A DNA stretch of 64,000 nt from Burkholderia stabilis (GCF_001742165.1 NZ_CP016443.1:3254881-3318880), one strand, 5' to 3'. Positions 9,338-18,336 are shown, counted from the stretch's first letter. Numbers and translations are program-made. The notes: a model not told the origin generated them from the letters alone.

Positions 9338-10069
9338 CTACGCGATCCGCAGCGTCCTGCCGCGCAGCGCGAGGCCGAGGCGGGACGCCACGCGTTGCGA
9401 CGCGTGGTTGTGGCTGTCGGTGCTGTAGAACAGCGTGCGCGTTCGAAGCGACGGCAGCCGCGACCACGCGGCGGTGACGGCAGCGGCGAGGCCGCGCCCC
9501 CGAAACGCGGGAGCCGTCGCGAGACCCAGTTCGGCGCCGGCCTCGGATAGCCGCGCGGCGAACGCGACCGATGCGACTTCCCCGTCGACGACCGCCGCGC
9601 ACCACGGCGCCCACAGGCCGGCGGCGCTTCGAAACCCCATCGAGAACAAGCCTTCGGGCATCCCGTTGGCAGACAGCGATTGCAGCAGTTGCCTGCCTGC
9701 GTCGCTGTCGCCGTCGATCAGCACGACGCGCGCGTCGGTGTCGAAACGAAGCGCGTGCGGCAGCGCGTAGACGAGGCCGGTGTTCCAGTGCTGAACGGGC
9801 GCGAGCATCGCGAGATAGCGTTCGAGATGTACGGGCAGCATGCGCTCTGCGAACGGCGGTTCGCTGCCGGCCACGCGCGCCAGGTCGGCAGCGATGTCGG
9901 CGTGCACGTCGGCGCGGATGCCCGACAGGTTGCCGTCCGCGCATCCGCCGAGCCAGAAGCGCGGCCCGGGCGAGCAGTCGGGATCGTTCTCGCGTTCGAT
10001 CCGGCGATCCGGGCGCAGCCGGAACAGCGTGCGGTAGTCGATATCCAGCCAGTCTTTTGCGTCGGACAT
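9338..10069 (-). CDS. GNAT-family N-acetyltransferase
   Basis: Predicted acetyl-CoA-dependent N-acetyltransferase of 243 residues; the acceptor is unknown. The GNAT core lies in the C-terminal half: a beta strand containing EVASVAFAARLSEAG, the acetyl-CoA pyrophosphate loop PAFRGRGLAAAV, and the late SHNHASQRVASRLG segment where a Ser/Asn pair typically approaches the cofactor. The N-terminal 100 residues (WLDIDYRTLF, DPDCSPGPRFWLGG) form a less familiar domain that probably sets specificity. It precedes the luciferase-like oxidoreductase on the same strand. The ATG at 10069 is the first good start. Confidence 0.85.
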   Translation of the reverse strand: MSDAKDWLDIDYRTLFRLRPDRRIERENDPDCSPGPRFWLGGCADGNLSGIRADVHADIAADLARVAGSEPPFAERMLPVHLERYLAMLAPVQHWNTGLVYALPHALRFDTDARVVLIDGDSDAGRQLLQSLSANGMPEGLFSMGFRSAAGLWAPWCAAVVDGEVASVAFAARLSEAGAELGLATAPAFRGRGLAAAVTAAWSRLPSLRTRTLFYSTDSHNHASQRVASRLGLALRGRTLRIA

Positions 10070-11116
10070 GTGTCGGGCAGGGGGCGGCCGGGCGGCGGCG
10101 CGTCGTGCGAAGGTCGCGAGATCGGCCGCGCGCGTTCAGTCACGCAGGCGCGGCCACTGTGGGGCGATTGTAAGCCGGGCGACGGTGGCGCGCAGATGCA
10201 ACGCCGCGACGCCGGCCCGCGCCGCGCGCGAGAGCCGCGCGGCGGCAGGCCCGGGCTGCGGGCATCGAGCGGGCACGCGCACACACGCGTTTCAGTTTCG
10301 AAACGTTCGCGCCTTTTGCCGGCACGGGATGGGTGCCGACGGCCTTGCATGCGCCCGTGTGGCCTTGCGGCATGACGCATGGTGCGCTCCTTGCATATCT
10401 CTACGGGCCGTGAGCGCGGTCGCGGGTGCAGTCGGCCCGGCTATCGCTTCAGTGGGTCGGACGTATCGAATACGGGGACAAGAGAATGAAAAGACACCGA
10501 ATCGCAACGTGTCGTGTTGCAAACATGAATCGCCGACCTGCCAGGGTATTCGCTTCGCCGTTGATAGCGGCGACGTGAGTGCGCGGCTTTCCGTTCCATC
10601 CGAGCAATCGGGTTCGTTCTGAACGACGACGTGCAAGCGTGACGCACGAGGCCGACTGTGCCAGTCGGCCGTCGGGGATGAACCGCGAACGCATGGGGAT
10701 GGCCCGGCCTGGATCCCGGATCGTCATGACGCAGCGCGCAACGCGAATCGTCGCGCGGCGTAGGCGTTCGCGCGTCGCGCATGGTGTCGACGCGACGGAC
10801 CTGAACGGGATCGTGCAGGAAGGCCGGTGGCGCAACGATGCGCGCGGCATCGCGGAACACGCGTAGTCCAGGGGGAAGCGTTCGCCGGCCGCAGCGTGGC
10901 GGACGCCGCAATATCGTGCTGTCAGTTGATCCACTACCCCGATGGATCAATTGTTGAAGCGCCCATCGCCGAGTGGCGGATGGGCGTCTTTTTTTGTGCG
11001 CCGCGCCGTCGGACGGACCTCGGTCCGATCGCGCCGCGTTCGGTATCATGTGCTGGCGCGCGGGCCGCTCGTGCGGGCGCACGGCCGGCACGCGCGCCCG
11101 ACCGCGTGTTTCAAAC
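10070..11116. other. 1.05-kb intergenic region without a convincing gene
   Basis: The region lies between the acetyltransferase start and the sirtuin start. Small open frames occur on both strands but lack family features and ribosome sites. Visible structure: a perfect 9-bp hairpin GGCCGACTG/CAGTCGGCC at 10650-10670, an 8-bp hairpin TTGATCCA/TGGATCAA at 10926-10950, and a strong plus-strand terminator at 10959-10995. That terminator has no plus-strand gene before it, which hints at an unannotated transcript. Confidence 0.5.
10959..10995 (+). terminator. orphan rho-independent terminator
   Basis: The GC-rich stem GCCCATC/GATGGGC, extended by GCC/GGC with one bulged G and a four-base loop, is followed by seven T residues at 10989-10995. 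The T run makes it a plus-strand terminator. No plus-strand coding gene precedes it within 0.9 kb, and it lies 122 bases before the sirtuin gene. Confidence 0.75.
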
Positions 11117-12013
11117 ATGAACGATAAAGCCCTGCACGATCCCTCATTCACCGACGTCGACCCGGCCGCGCTCGACGCGCTGCACGCGTTCGTCGAGCGT
11201 CATCCGCGCCTGCTCGTGCTGACCGGCGCGGGCATCAGCACCGATTCCGGCATTCCCGGCTATCGCGACCGCAACGGCCAATGGATGCGCTCGCCGCCGA
11301 TCCAGCTTCACGAATTCCTCGGTTCCGACGCGGCGCGGCGGCGCTACTGGGCGCGCAGCATGATCGGCTGGCCGGTCGTCGGCCGCGCGCAGCCGAACCG
11401 GTCGCACGTTGCGCTGGCGCGGCTCGGCGGCGCGGGCCGGATCGAGCGTCTCGTCACGCAGAACGTCGACGGCCTGCATCAGCGCGCGGGCAGCGGCGAC
11501 GTGATCGAACTGCACGGCGGGATCAACGGCGTGACCTGCCTCGCATGCGGCGCGCATCATGCGCGCGCGACGATCCAGACCGTGCTCGAAGCCGACAATC
11601 CCGAGCTGCTGGGCGCGCAGGCCGAGCCGGCCGCGGACGGCGACGCGCATCTCGAATGGGATGCGCTCGACACGTTCCGCATTCCGGCGTGCCCCGCGTG
11701 CGGCGGCCTGCTGAAGCCGGCGGTCGTGTTCTTCGGCGAGAACGTGCCGCGCGAGCGCGTTGCGCTGGCCGCGCAGGCGCTGGATGCGGCCGATGCGCTG
11801 CTCGTCGTCGGGTCGTCGCTGATGGTGTATTCCGGCTACCGCTTCTGCGTGTGGGCGCAGGCGCAGCACAAGCCGGTCGCCGCGCTCAATCTCGGTCATA
11901 CGCGCGCCGATCCGATGCTGACGCTGAAGGTCGAGGCGCGCTGCGCACCTGCGCTCGATGCGCTGACTGCGCGGCTGGGTCTCGCGGGCAACGCAACGGA
12001 GCACGCATCGTGA
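11117..12013 (+). CDS. SIR2-family NAD-dependent protein deacylase (sirtuin)
   Basis: NAD-dependent deacylase of 298 residues that removes acyl groups from lysines and releases nicotinamide and O-acyl-ADP-ribose. The NAD-binding motif is TGAGISTDSGIPGYRD, then TQNVDGLHQRAG and the catalytic His in ELHGG. Two CxxC pairs (CLACGAHH and CPACGG, about 50 residues apart) form the structural zinc site. Tyr in place of Phe in GIPGYRD is common in class II bacterial sirtuins. I start at ATG 11117 (MNDKALHD); the frame extends upstream without conserved sequence. Its TGA overlaps the GTG of the next gene, indicating translational coupling. Confidence 0.93.
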   Translation: MNDKALHDPSFTDVDPAALDALHAFVERHPRLLVLTGAGISTDSGIPGYRDRNGQWMRSPPIQLHEFLGSDAARRRYWARSMIGWPVVGRAQPNRSHVALARLGGAGRIERLVTQNVDGLHQRAGSGDVIELHGGINGVTCLACGAHHARATIQTVLEADNPELLGAQAEPAADGDAHLEWDALDTFRIPACPACGGLLKPAVVFFGENVPRERVALAAQALDAADALLVVGSSLMVYSGYRFCVWAQAQHKPVAALNLGHTRADPMLTLKVEARCAPALDALTARLGLAGNATEHAS

Positions 12014-12651
12014 CCGGCTCGACACCTGCACCCGATCCGTCCGCGCGGCTGTCGGCGCCGGCGGCCGAACGCAATCGCGGGCCGATCCTCGACGTCTTGC
12101 GACGCGTGCTGCCGGCGAGCGGCGACGTGCTCGAAATCGCGAGCGGCACCGGGCAGCACGCCGTCCACTTCGCGCAGGCGCTGCCGGGGCTGCGCTGGCA
12201 GCCGAGCGATCCCGACGCGCAGGCGCTGCGCTCGATCGCCGCATGGATCGCGCATGCGGGCGTCGCGAACGTCGCCGCGCCGCTCGCGTTCGACGTGCGC
12301 GACGCGGCGTGGCCGCTTGCGGCGCTCGACGCGATCGTCTGCATCAACATGATCCACATCTCGCCGTGGGCCTGCACCGACGCGCTGTTCGCGGGCGCGT
12401 CGCGCCTGCTGCGGCCGGGCGGCGTGCTGTTCCTGTACGGCCCGTATCGCCGCGAGGGCCGGCACACGGCGCCGTCGAACGAAGCGTTCGACCTGCAGTT
12501 GCGAAGCCGCGACCCGTCGTGGGGCGTGCGCGATCTCGAAACCGTCGTCGCGCTTGGCCTCGATCGCGGGCTCGACTGCATCGAGGTCGTCGAGATGCCG
12601 GCGAACAACCTGAGCGTCGTGTTCCGGCGGCTTCCGCACGCGGAGCAGTGA
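12010..12651 (+). CDS. DUF938-family SAM-dependent methyltransferase-like protein
   Basis: Predicted Rossmann-fold methyltransferase of 213 residues, substrate unknown. The N terminus has the DUF938 signature NRGPILDVLRRVLP followed by the SAM motif VLEIASGTGQHAVHFA; further marks are WQPSDPD, CINMIHISPW and LRPGGVLFLYGPYRREG. I use the GTG at 12010, which overlaps the sirtuin stop (GTGA), because the conserved part begins about 18 residues later and no ATG fits. The overlap implies joint translation with the deacylase. Whether the two act together is unknown. Confidence 0.88.
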   Translation: MTGSTPAPDPSARLSAPAAERNRGPILDVLRRVLPASGDVLEIASGTGQHAVHFAQALPGLRWQPSDPDAQALRSIAAWIAHAGVANVAAPLAFDVRDAAWPLAALDAIVCINMIHISPWACTDALFAGASRLLRPGGVLFLYGPYRREGRHTAPSNEAFDLQLRSRDPSWGVRDLETVVALGLDRGLDCIEVVEMPANNLSVVFRRLPHAEQ

Positions 12652-12748
12652 CACGCAAGCGCGCATCGACGCCGGGTTTCCACTATCCTTTCGCCTGTGC
12701 GCGCGGCCCGGGTCGGGTCGCGCCCTGTTTTTTCCGGAGAATTGACTA

Positions 12749-14161
12749 ATGGGCAAACAAGCAATCGGTGTGATCGGGCTCGCGGTGATGGGCCGCAATC
12801 TCGCACTCAATATCGAGAGCCGCGGTTACGCGGTGTCGGTGTACAACCGCAGCCGCGAGAAAACCGACGAACTGATCGCCGAATTCCCCGGCCGCAATCT
12901 GGTGCCGACCTATACGCTCGAGGAATTCGTCGCGTCGCTCGAAACGCCGCGCCGGATCCTGATGATGGTGAAGGCCGGCGAAGCGACCGATGCGACGATC
13001 GCGTCGCTCAAGCCGCTGCTCGAGAAGGGCGACGTGCTGATCGACGGCGGCAATACGCATTTCACCGACACGATCCGCCGCAACCAGGAACTCGCGCAAT
13101 CGGGCCTGCACTTCATCGGCACCGGCGTGTCGGGCGGCGAAGAGGGCGCGCTGCGCGGCCCGTCGATCATGCCCGGCGGCCAGCGCGATGCGTATGACCT
13201 CGTCGAGCCGATCCTCAAGCAGATCGCCGCGAAGGCGCCGTCGGACGGCGAGCCGTGCGTCGCGTACATGGGCCCGGACGGTGCGGGCCACTACGTGAAG
13301 ATGGTCCACAACGGCATCGAATACGGCGACATGCAGCTGATCGCCGAAAGCTATTCGGTGCTGAAGGACGTCGCGGGCCTGACCAACGACGAACTCGGCG
13401 CGGTGTACACCGAATGGAACCAGGGCGAGCTCGACAGCTACCTGATCGAGATCACGTCGAAGATCTTCGGCAAGAAGGACGAAGAGACCGGCAAGCACCT
13501 CGTCGACGTGATCCTCGATCGCGCCGCGCAGAAGGGCACCGGCAAGTGGACGAGCCAGAATGCGCTGGATCTCGGCGTGCCGCTGCCGCTCATCACCGAA
13601 TCGGTGTTCGCGCGCGTGCTGTCGTCGCTGAAGACCGAGCGCATCGCGGCCAGCAAGATCCTGTCGGGCCCGGCCGCGGCGCCGTTCGCAGGCGATCGCG
13701 CCGCGTTCGTCGAAGCGGTGCGCCGCGCGCTGTACCTGAGCAAGGTGATCTCGTACGCGCAGGGCTTCGCGCAACTGCGCACGGCGTCGGAAGAGTACGG
13801 CTGGAACCTCGATCTCGGGACGATCGCGAAGATCTTCCGCGCGGGCTGCATTATCCGCGCGCGCTTCCTGCAGAAGATCACCGACGCGTACGCGAAGGAT
13901 CCGGCGCTCGCGAACCTGCTGCTCGATCCGTACTTCAAGGACATCGCCGCGAATTACCAGGCGTCGCTGCGTGACGTCGTGGTCGCCGCGGTGAAGGCCG
14001 GCGTGCCGGTGCCGGCGTTCGCGTCGGCGGTCGCGTATTTCGACAGCTACCGTTCCGAGCGGCTGCCGGCGAACCTCGTGCAGGCGCAGCGCGACTTCTT
14101 CGGCGCGCATACGTTCGAGCGTACCGACAAGCCGGGCAGCTTCCACGCGAACTGGTCGTAA
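12749..14161 (+). CDS. gnd: 6-phosphogluconate dehydrogenase, decarboxylating
   Basis: Third step of the oxidative pentose phosphate pathway: 6-phosphogluconate and NADP+ to ribulose 5-phosphate, CO2 and NADPH, in the cytoplasm. The 470-residue length is the standard long form. Visible motifs are the dinucleotide-binding [13 protein letters not shown], substrate-binding [19 protein letters not shown] with the catalytic Lys/His segment [19 protein letters not shown], and the C-terminal [14 protein letters not shown]. An AT-leaning ribosome site (CCGGAG) precedes the ATG. The gene appears to be a single transcription unit. Confidence 0.97.
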   Translation: MGKQAIGVIGLAVMGRNLALNIESRGYAVSVYNRSREKTDELIAEFPGRNLVPTYTLEEFVASLETPRRILMMVKAGEATDATIASLKPLLEKGDVLIDGGNTHFTDTIRRNQELAQSGLHFIGTGVSGGEEGALRGPSIMPGGQRDAYDLVEPILKQIAAKAPSDGEPCVAYMGPDGAGHYVKMVHNGIEYGDMQLIAESYSVLKDVAGLTNDELGAVYTEWNQGELDSYLIEITSKIFGKKDEETGKHLVDVILDRAAQKGTGKWTSQNALDLGVPLPLITESVFARVLSSLKTERIAASKILSGPAAAPFAGDRAAFVEAVRRALYLSKVISYAQGFAQLRTASEEYGWNLDLGTIAKIFRAGCIIRARFLQKITDAYAKDPALANLLLDPYFKDIAANYQASLRDVVVAAVKAGVPVPAFASAVAYFDSYRSERLPANLVQAQRDFFGAHTFERTDKPGSFHANWS

Positions 14162-14361
14162 TTGGCCGGCGAGGGCGCATTGTTGCGAAAATCTATTCTA
14201 TGAATAGGGTTTTTCTATCCCGGATGCTGACATTGTTAGCTCCGGGGAAACAGTGTTTTCGTTCTTTCATGGTTTTCCCTAGGTGTTCCCGGGACTAAAC
14301 TCTGTTCCATCGCTGCAGACATGGTGTGTGCGGCGGAGCAAAAAAAATCCCGGAGGTAATC

Positions 14362-14706
14362 ATGAAATCGCTGATCGCAACGTTCGCTGCAGCTGCCGTC
14401 CTCGCCGTTCCCGCCGTCTCGTTCGCCCAACAGAACGCGCCCGTCACCCGCGCGCAAGTGAAGGCCGAACTGGTCCAACTGCAACAAGCCGGCTACAAGC
14501 TGGGCAGTGACCGGACGAACTACCCGGAAGGCATCCTGGCTGCTGAAGCCCGTGTGAACCCGCAACAGAACGTCGCCGCCGCCGACACGACCGGCTACGG
14601 CGCACAACCGGCCGCCCAACAAGAATCGGGCGCTCCGGCCGCGGCAAAGACCGGCTGGCAAGTCAAGCGCATCGCTGACGGCGCACCGGTCTACAAGGGT
14701 CGTTAA
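14362..14706 (+). CDS. DUF4148-family small secreted protein
   Basis: A 114-residue secreted protein of unknown function, from a family very common in Burkholderia. The signal peptide is MKSLIATFAAAAVLAVPAVSFAQ. The DUF4148 core follows: VTRAQVKAELVQLQQAGYK and a proline-marked NYPEGILAAEARV, then a Gln/Ala-rich disordered tail. The ATG at 14362 is fixed by a strong ribosome site CGGAGG at 14351-14356. About 200 bases of AT-rich leader precede it, and a perfect 18-bp hairpin terminator follows 44 bases after the stop, so it is monocistronic. Codon use looks strongly adapted, suggesting high expression. Confidence 0.9.
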   Translation: MKSLIATFAAAAVLAVPAVSFAQQNAPVTRAQVKAELVQLQQAGYKLGSDRTNYPEGILAAEARVNPQQNVAAADTTGYGAQPAAQQESGAPAAAKTGWQVKRIADGAPVYKGR

Positions 14707-14750
14707 TGGTGCGGCCGCTTCGGCGGCCGGATCCGACCCCACGTAGTACA

Positions 14751-14793
14751 AACAGCCCGTCGTTCCGCATAGCGGAACGACGGGCTGTTTTCA
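14751..14793. terminator. bidirectional hairpin terminator
   Basis: A perfect 18-bp stem, AACAGCCCGTCGTTCCGC paired with its complement at 14772-14789, closes a three-base loop. A-rich and T-rich flanks on the two sides let it serve both the DUF4148 gene and the convergent small gene ending at 14819. Confidence 0.9.
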
Positions 14794-14818
14794 TTGGTGG
14801 CTCGAGCAGCGCCGGCGC

Positions 14819-15145
14819 TCAGTGCAACGGGCGCCGGCCACGCCCGATATCCCGGAACAACGCTTCGGCCGGTTCCAGCACCTGCAGCCACGTTTCGTCG
14901 TAGCCGCTCAGCGTGTCGAGCGCATCGCGCAGCCGTTCGATCGCGAGGACTGGCAACTCGACGCTGTGGCGCGTGGCGCCCGTCAGGTGCGTGACGCTCG
15001 CCAGCTGGACGAGCGCATCGGCCGCCTCGGCGACGTCGGTCGCGAACAGCAGGTGCCGGTTGAGCAATTCGACCAGGCCGCTGGAACCGGCGAAATCGTC
15101 GGCGTCGAGCTGCACGGAAAGAAACGTCGCGTTGTTCATGGTCAT
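14819..15145 (-). CDS. small hypothetical protein, 108 residues
   Basis: I do not recognise the family. The frame has strong coding character: a balanced acidic/hydrophobic composition, segments such as FLSVQLDADDF and VELLNRHLLFATDVAEAADALVQLASV that look like amphipathic helices, and no signal peptide or membrane helix. I start at ATG 15145 (MTMNN), which has AGGAGC directly before it; ATG 15139 is an alternative. The longer open frame upstream is Pro/Arg-rich and not credible. It faces the DUF4148 gene across a shared terminator and is probably cytoplasmic. Confidence 0.7.
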   Translation of the reverse strand: MTMNNATFLSVQLDADDFAGSSGLVELLNRHLLFATDVAEAADALVQLASVTHLTGATRHSVELPVLAIERLRDALDTLSGYDETWLQVLEPAEALFRDIGRGRRPLH

Positions 15146-15530
15146 GCTCCTCGTTGTCGTTGGATCGCGCTGTGCATCACCGAGTATAGGCGGCGATCGG
15201 GGCGGGGCGATGACGGGGGCCGGCCAAGGCCGGCGCAGTCGGGAAACGCCGCCGGGCGGCCCGCGCGGCACGGCTTGCCGGCCGCCGGCACGCATGTGCG
15301 GCGCCGCAAGATTGTTGCCGGATCGGGCATCTGCTGAGGTCCTGACCGCGACAAATGGTATCTTTGCCGATCGGAACGATGTGAAAAAGGGGCCGATGAG
15401 CCCATTTGCATCGACGTTCCGCTGTGGAAACTGACGGCCGCGAGAGCGGTCGGATACTGGTTGGTCCGGCCGTCAGGCCGGACATCGTGCGTCGCGCGCC
15501 GGGGGGCGGTGGGCGGCGCAACGACGCAAA
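15146..15530. other. intergenic region between divergent genes
   Basis: About 385 bases separating the small minus-strand gene from the NlpD-like lipoprotein gene. Both promoters should be here. An AT-rich patch around 15350-15400 is the best promoter candidate for the plus-strand gene, but I cannot assign clean -35 and -10 boxes. No other gene is supported. Confidence 0.35.
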
Positions 15531-15533
15531 TCC

Positions 15534-15540
15534 GGGAGGA
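15534..15540 (+). promoter_or_regulatory. ribosome binding site that fixes a TTG start
   Basis: GGGAGGA lies three bases before the TTG at 15544. No ATG in frame occurs near it, and the lipoprotein signal peptide begins immediately after. This decides the start of the LysM/M23 lipoprotein. Confidence 0.75.
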
Positions 15541-15543
15541 CCC

Positions 15544-16278
15544 TTGAGAGAAATTATTCCCATCCACGATTCGCTGGCACGCTGGCTGCCGCAGGCGGCG
15601 CTCGTCGCCGCGGCCGTCGCGCTGTCGGGCTGTACGCTGACGCCGTGGACCGACAACTGGCAGACGGCGCGTCCATCCGCGCCGACTTCGGCCGCGACGC
15701 CGGGCGTGATCGCCGGCTATTACCGCGTGAACCCGGGCGACACGCTCGCGGGCATCGCGGGCGCCTACGGGCAGCGCGTGCAGGACGTGGCCAGCTGGAA
15801 CCACATGGCGCCGACCGACGCCGTGTCGCCCGGCCAGGTGCTGCGCGTCGCGCCGCCGCCTGCCGCGACGTCGCTCGGGCAGCCGCCCGCGCAGGCCGCG
15901 CAGCCGGGCTCGCTCGCATGGCCGGCCACGGGCATCGTCGCGACGCCGTTTACGGCTGGCAAGACCCGCGGCATCGTGATCGCCGCATCCGGCGCCGACC
16001 ATTCGGTGCGGGCCGCAGCCAACGGGCGCGTGGTCTATGCCGGGTCCGGCGTGAAGGCCTACGGCCCGCTCGTGATCCTGAAGCATGACAACGGGCTCAT
16101 CACGGCCTACGGGCACAACGGCAAACTGCTCGTCAACGAAGGCGACGCGGTGCGCCAGGGCCAGCCGGTCGCTGAAATGGGCACCGACACGAACGGCCGT
16201 TCGACGTTCGAGTTCGAAGTCCGCCAGAACGGCAAGGTCGTCGACCCGATGAACTTCCTGCCGCGCAACGGCGGCTGA
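15544..16278 (+). CDS. LysM/M23-domain lipoprotein, NlpD-like amidase activator
   Basis: Envelope lipoprotein of 244 residues starting at TTG. The lipobox ALSGC gives Cys30. A LysM peptidoglycan-binding domain follows at about residues 58-102 (YYRVNPGDTLAGIAGAYG, SPGQVLRV). The C-terminal 100 residues form an M23/LytM fold (VVYAGSGVKAYGPLVILKHDNGLITAYGHN). The zinc ligands look lost: the usual HxxxD is absent and the final HxH region reads FEFEV. This matches NlpD/EnvC-type proteins, which activate cell-division amidases rather than cut peptidoglycan. It may be a second NlpD paralogue, because it lies apart from the usual surE-pcm-rpoS context. Confidence 0.88.
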   Translation: MREIIPIHDSLARWLPQAALVAAAVALSGCTLTPWTDNWQTARPSAPTSAATPGVIAGYYRVNPGDTLAGIAGAYGQRVQDVASWNHMAPTDAVSPGQVLRVAPPPAATSLGQPPAQAAQPGSLAWPATGIVATPFTAGKTRGIVIAASGADHSVRAAANGRVVYAGSGVKAYGPLVILKHDNGLITAYGHNGKLLVNEGDAVRQGQPVAEMGTDTNGRSTFEFEVRQNGKVVDPMNFLPRNGG

Positions 16279-16325
16279 CAGGCCGCATTGCCGCGTGTGC
16301 GCCGCCCGGCGCACACGCTTGGCGC

Positions 16326-16964
16326 TCATCCTTCCTTGAACGTCGCGGCGCTGGACTGTCTCGCATGATTGCCGAGCCAGCGGATGCCGAGCGCGAGCGC
16401 CGCCGCGCCGAGCGCGATCAGCGAACACTGGATGGCCACCGGCAGGTAGCCGTGCGGCCGCGGATCGACGAACGGATACGGATACCAGTTCTCCAGCGCG
16501 CCGCGCACGAGCGTATAGCCGAGATAGACGACCGGAAAACCGAGCCACGCGAACGCGCTGCGCCGCGGGATCGGCGAGCGCGGCTCCACGTACAGCCAGT
16601 CACATAGCATGACGAGCGGCACGATCCGGTGCAGTACCCAGTTGTTGAACGCCGGCGTGACGTGGCGCAGCGCATCGAGCCGCGCGAGCAGGAGTTCGTA
16701 GACGATCGCGGTGATCAGCACGTACAGCACGGCGGCGCCGCGCATCGATTCGTAGCGGGCAGAGCCGGGGCGCGCGATGCGCCAGAGCCCCGCGGCCAGG
16801 ATCATCGCCGCATAGAGGCTGCTCAGTTGCGTGAAGTAGCTGAGGAAGTTGCCGAGCTGAAACGCGGGCATGCCCCAGTAGCCGGCGATGCTGTGCAGCG
16901 TCGTGGACACCGCGAGCAACGCGGCGGTCAGCCGGTAGGCCGAAACGAAGAACGCCTTGCTCAT
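16326..16964 (-). CDS. Pr6Pr-family membrane protein
   Basis: Integral membrane protein of 212 residues and unknown function. About six helices are visible, for example RLTAALLAVSTTLHSIAGYW near the N terminus and LIALGAAALALGIRWLG near the C terminus. The loop WYPYPFVDPRPHGY and the motif FNNWVLHRIVPLVM match what I know of the Pr6Pr family. I chose ATG 16964 (MSKAFF), since the helix begins there; ATG 16997 is an alternative. It converges on the NlpD-like gene and stands alone. Confidence 0.8.
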   Translation of the reverse strand: MSKAFFVSAYRLTAALLAVSTTLHSIAGYWGMPAFQLGNFLSYFTQLSSLYAAMILAAGLWRIARPGSARYESMRGAAVLYVLITAIVYELLLARLDALRHVTPAFNNWVLHRIVPLVMLCDWLYVEPRSPIPRRSAFAWLGFPVVYLGYTLVRGALENWYPYPFVDPRPHGYLPVAIQCSLIALGAAALALGIRWLGNHARQSSAATFKEG

Positions 16965-17191
16965 GATGCGCGCGCAACGTCGACACCAAAGCTTCATCCT
17001 GCCACAGCCGTTTTCGCGCGCGATGCGGATTTTCCATATGACGTACCCGGTGCGGCGCGCGTTGACGATTCGTCCGATATTTGACCGCACCGCGAAAAAC
17101 CGGACGCCCGTGCGGCTACAATCGTGGCAGCTTTGCCGGGCGCAGGCCGGTGCGGCGTTCGCCCATCCCCGCATACAACACGAGACGAAGC

Positions 17192-17728
17192 ATGAAAAAC
17201 ATCCTCGCGAAACAGACGCGCTACAGCTCGCCCGCGATCTTCTTCCATTGGGCCGTCTTCGTGCTGGTGGCGCTGGCCTACCTGGCCATCGAGATCCGCG
17301 GCCCGAAGGGCAGCGACAGCCGTGTGTTCTGGATGAACGTGCACCTCACCGCGGGCACGTTCGTGCTCGTGCTGTCGGTGCTGCGCGTGCTGTGGCGGAT
17401 CGTGAGCCGTGTGCCGGACGCCATTCAGCAGGCGGCGGTGCTGCGCTGGCTGTCGAAGCTCGCGCATGTCGCGCTCTACGTGTTCATCATCGCGCAGCCG
17501 CTGCTCGGCATCATGATGATCAACCTGGGCGGCAAGCCGGTGTCGCTCGACTGGCTCGGCCTGTCGTTCACGCTGTTCGGCCCCGACAAGGCGCTGCGGC
17601 CGACGATCAAGGAAGCGCACGAACTGATCGGCAACGCGTTCTACTTCGTGATCGGCCTGCATGCGCTCGCCGCGCTGTACCACCATTTCATCCGGCGCGA
17701 CAACGTGCTGCGGCGCATGGCGCCCTGA
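17192..17728 (+). CDS. cytochrome b561-family protein (CybB-like)
   Basis: Inner-membrane di-heme cytochrome of 178 residues that probably moves electrons between quinols and an acceptor. Four helices are visible, with the expected axial histidines: His in FFHW of helix 1, HLTAG in helix 2, AHVALY in helix 3 and the GLHALAALYHHF cluster in helix 4. The start at ATG 17192 has a GAGACGAAG ribosome site; the frame continues upstream without family sequence. A strong hairpin follows the stop by about 30 bases, so it is monocistronic. Confidence 0.93.
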   Translation: MKNILAKQTRYSSPAIFFHWAVFVLVALAYLAIEIRGPKGSDSRVFWMNVHLTAGTFVLVLSVLRVLWRIVSRVPDAIQQAAVLRWLSKLAHVALYVFIIAQPLLGIMMINLGGKPVSLDWLGLSFTLFGPDKALRPTIKEAHELIGNAFYFVIGLHALAALYHHFIRRDNVLRRMAP

Positions 17729-17755
17729 TCGCCGCACTCTCCACGCGCGCAGCAG

Positions 17756-17800
17756 GCGAGGGCGCATGGTTGCGTTGACAACCATGCGCCCTCGCTTCGT
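17756..17800 (+). terminator. 16-bp hairpin terminator after cytochrome b561
   Basis: A perfect stem, GCGAGGGCGCATGGTT at 17756-17771 paired with 17780-17795, closes an eight-base loop and is followed by the T-leaning tail TTCGTTTACC. It ends the cytochrome transcript and separates it from the copper-uptake pair. Confidence 0.8.
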
Positions 17801-17884
17801 TTACCGTCATGCGCGGCTGGTCATCGCGGCGAACATTCTGTAACATCTCGGCTGCTTTTACATTCCCCTTACTCGCCGCCGCGC

Positions 17885-18253
17885 ATGCTGCACCGACATC
17901 GTCACCTGACCGCCTGGCTTGGCGTGCTCGCGATCTGGTTCGCGATCGCGGCGCCGCTGGTGTCGCAGTGGCGCGCAGCGCAAGCAGCCACCCCTGACGC
18001 GATCGTCTGCAGTGCAGAGCACGGCGCACATCGGTCGCCCGATGCGGGCCGCATGCACGATCACGCGTTGCATCTCGACGCGTGCGGTTACTGCGGCTTC
18101 TTCGCGCACAGTCCCGCGATCGGCGCGCCTGCGGCCGCCTCATTCGCTTCCGTTTCCGTCGTTTCCGTTTCCGCCGCCGCGCCGCGTGCCGTCGCGGCGC
18201 ATGCCGACCGCTATCCGCGCGCGTATCCACGCGCACCGCCCGAGCGCGCCTGA
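17885..18253 (+). CDS. DUF2946-family protein, secreted or membrane-anchored
   Basis: A 122-residue protein of unknown function from a family usually found next to copper or TonB-receptor genes. An N-terminal hydrophobic segment (LTAWLGVLAIWFAIAAPLVSQW) acts as a signal or anchor. The core HALHLDACGYCGFFAHSP has a CxxC with flanking histidines that could bind metal, as is typical for the family. A Ser/Val-rich and Ala/Arg/Pro-rich tail follows. The gene lies 83 bases before the copper receptor on the same strand, so co-transcription and a role in copper handling are likely but not shown. Confidence 0.82.
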   Translation: MLHRHRHLTAWLGVLAIWFAIAAPLVSQWRAAQAATPDAIVCSAEHGAHRSPDAGRMHDHALHLDACGYCGFFAHSPAIGAPAAASFASVSVVSVSAAAPRAVAAHADRYPRAYPRAPPERA

Positions 18254-18336
18254 CGCGCTTCTTTCCGTTCTTTTTATCGCCGATATCCGTGTAGCCCGTC
18301 GAGGCTGCGTGGAGGGCGTCACTCGGGCTTTCGATC

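Noticed and set aside
10441..11151. Several 60-240 residue frames in the gene-free kilobase
   Set aside because: Arg/Ser/Pro-rich composition, no ribosome sites, no recognisable domains; they look like GC-driven open frames.
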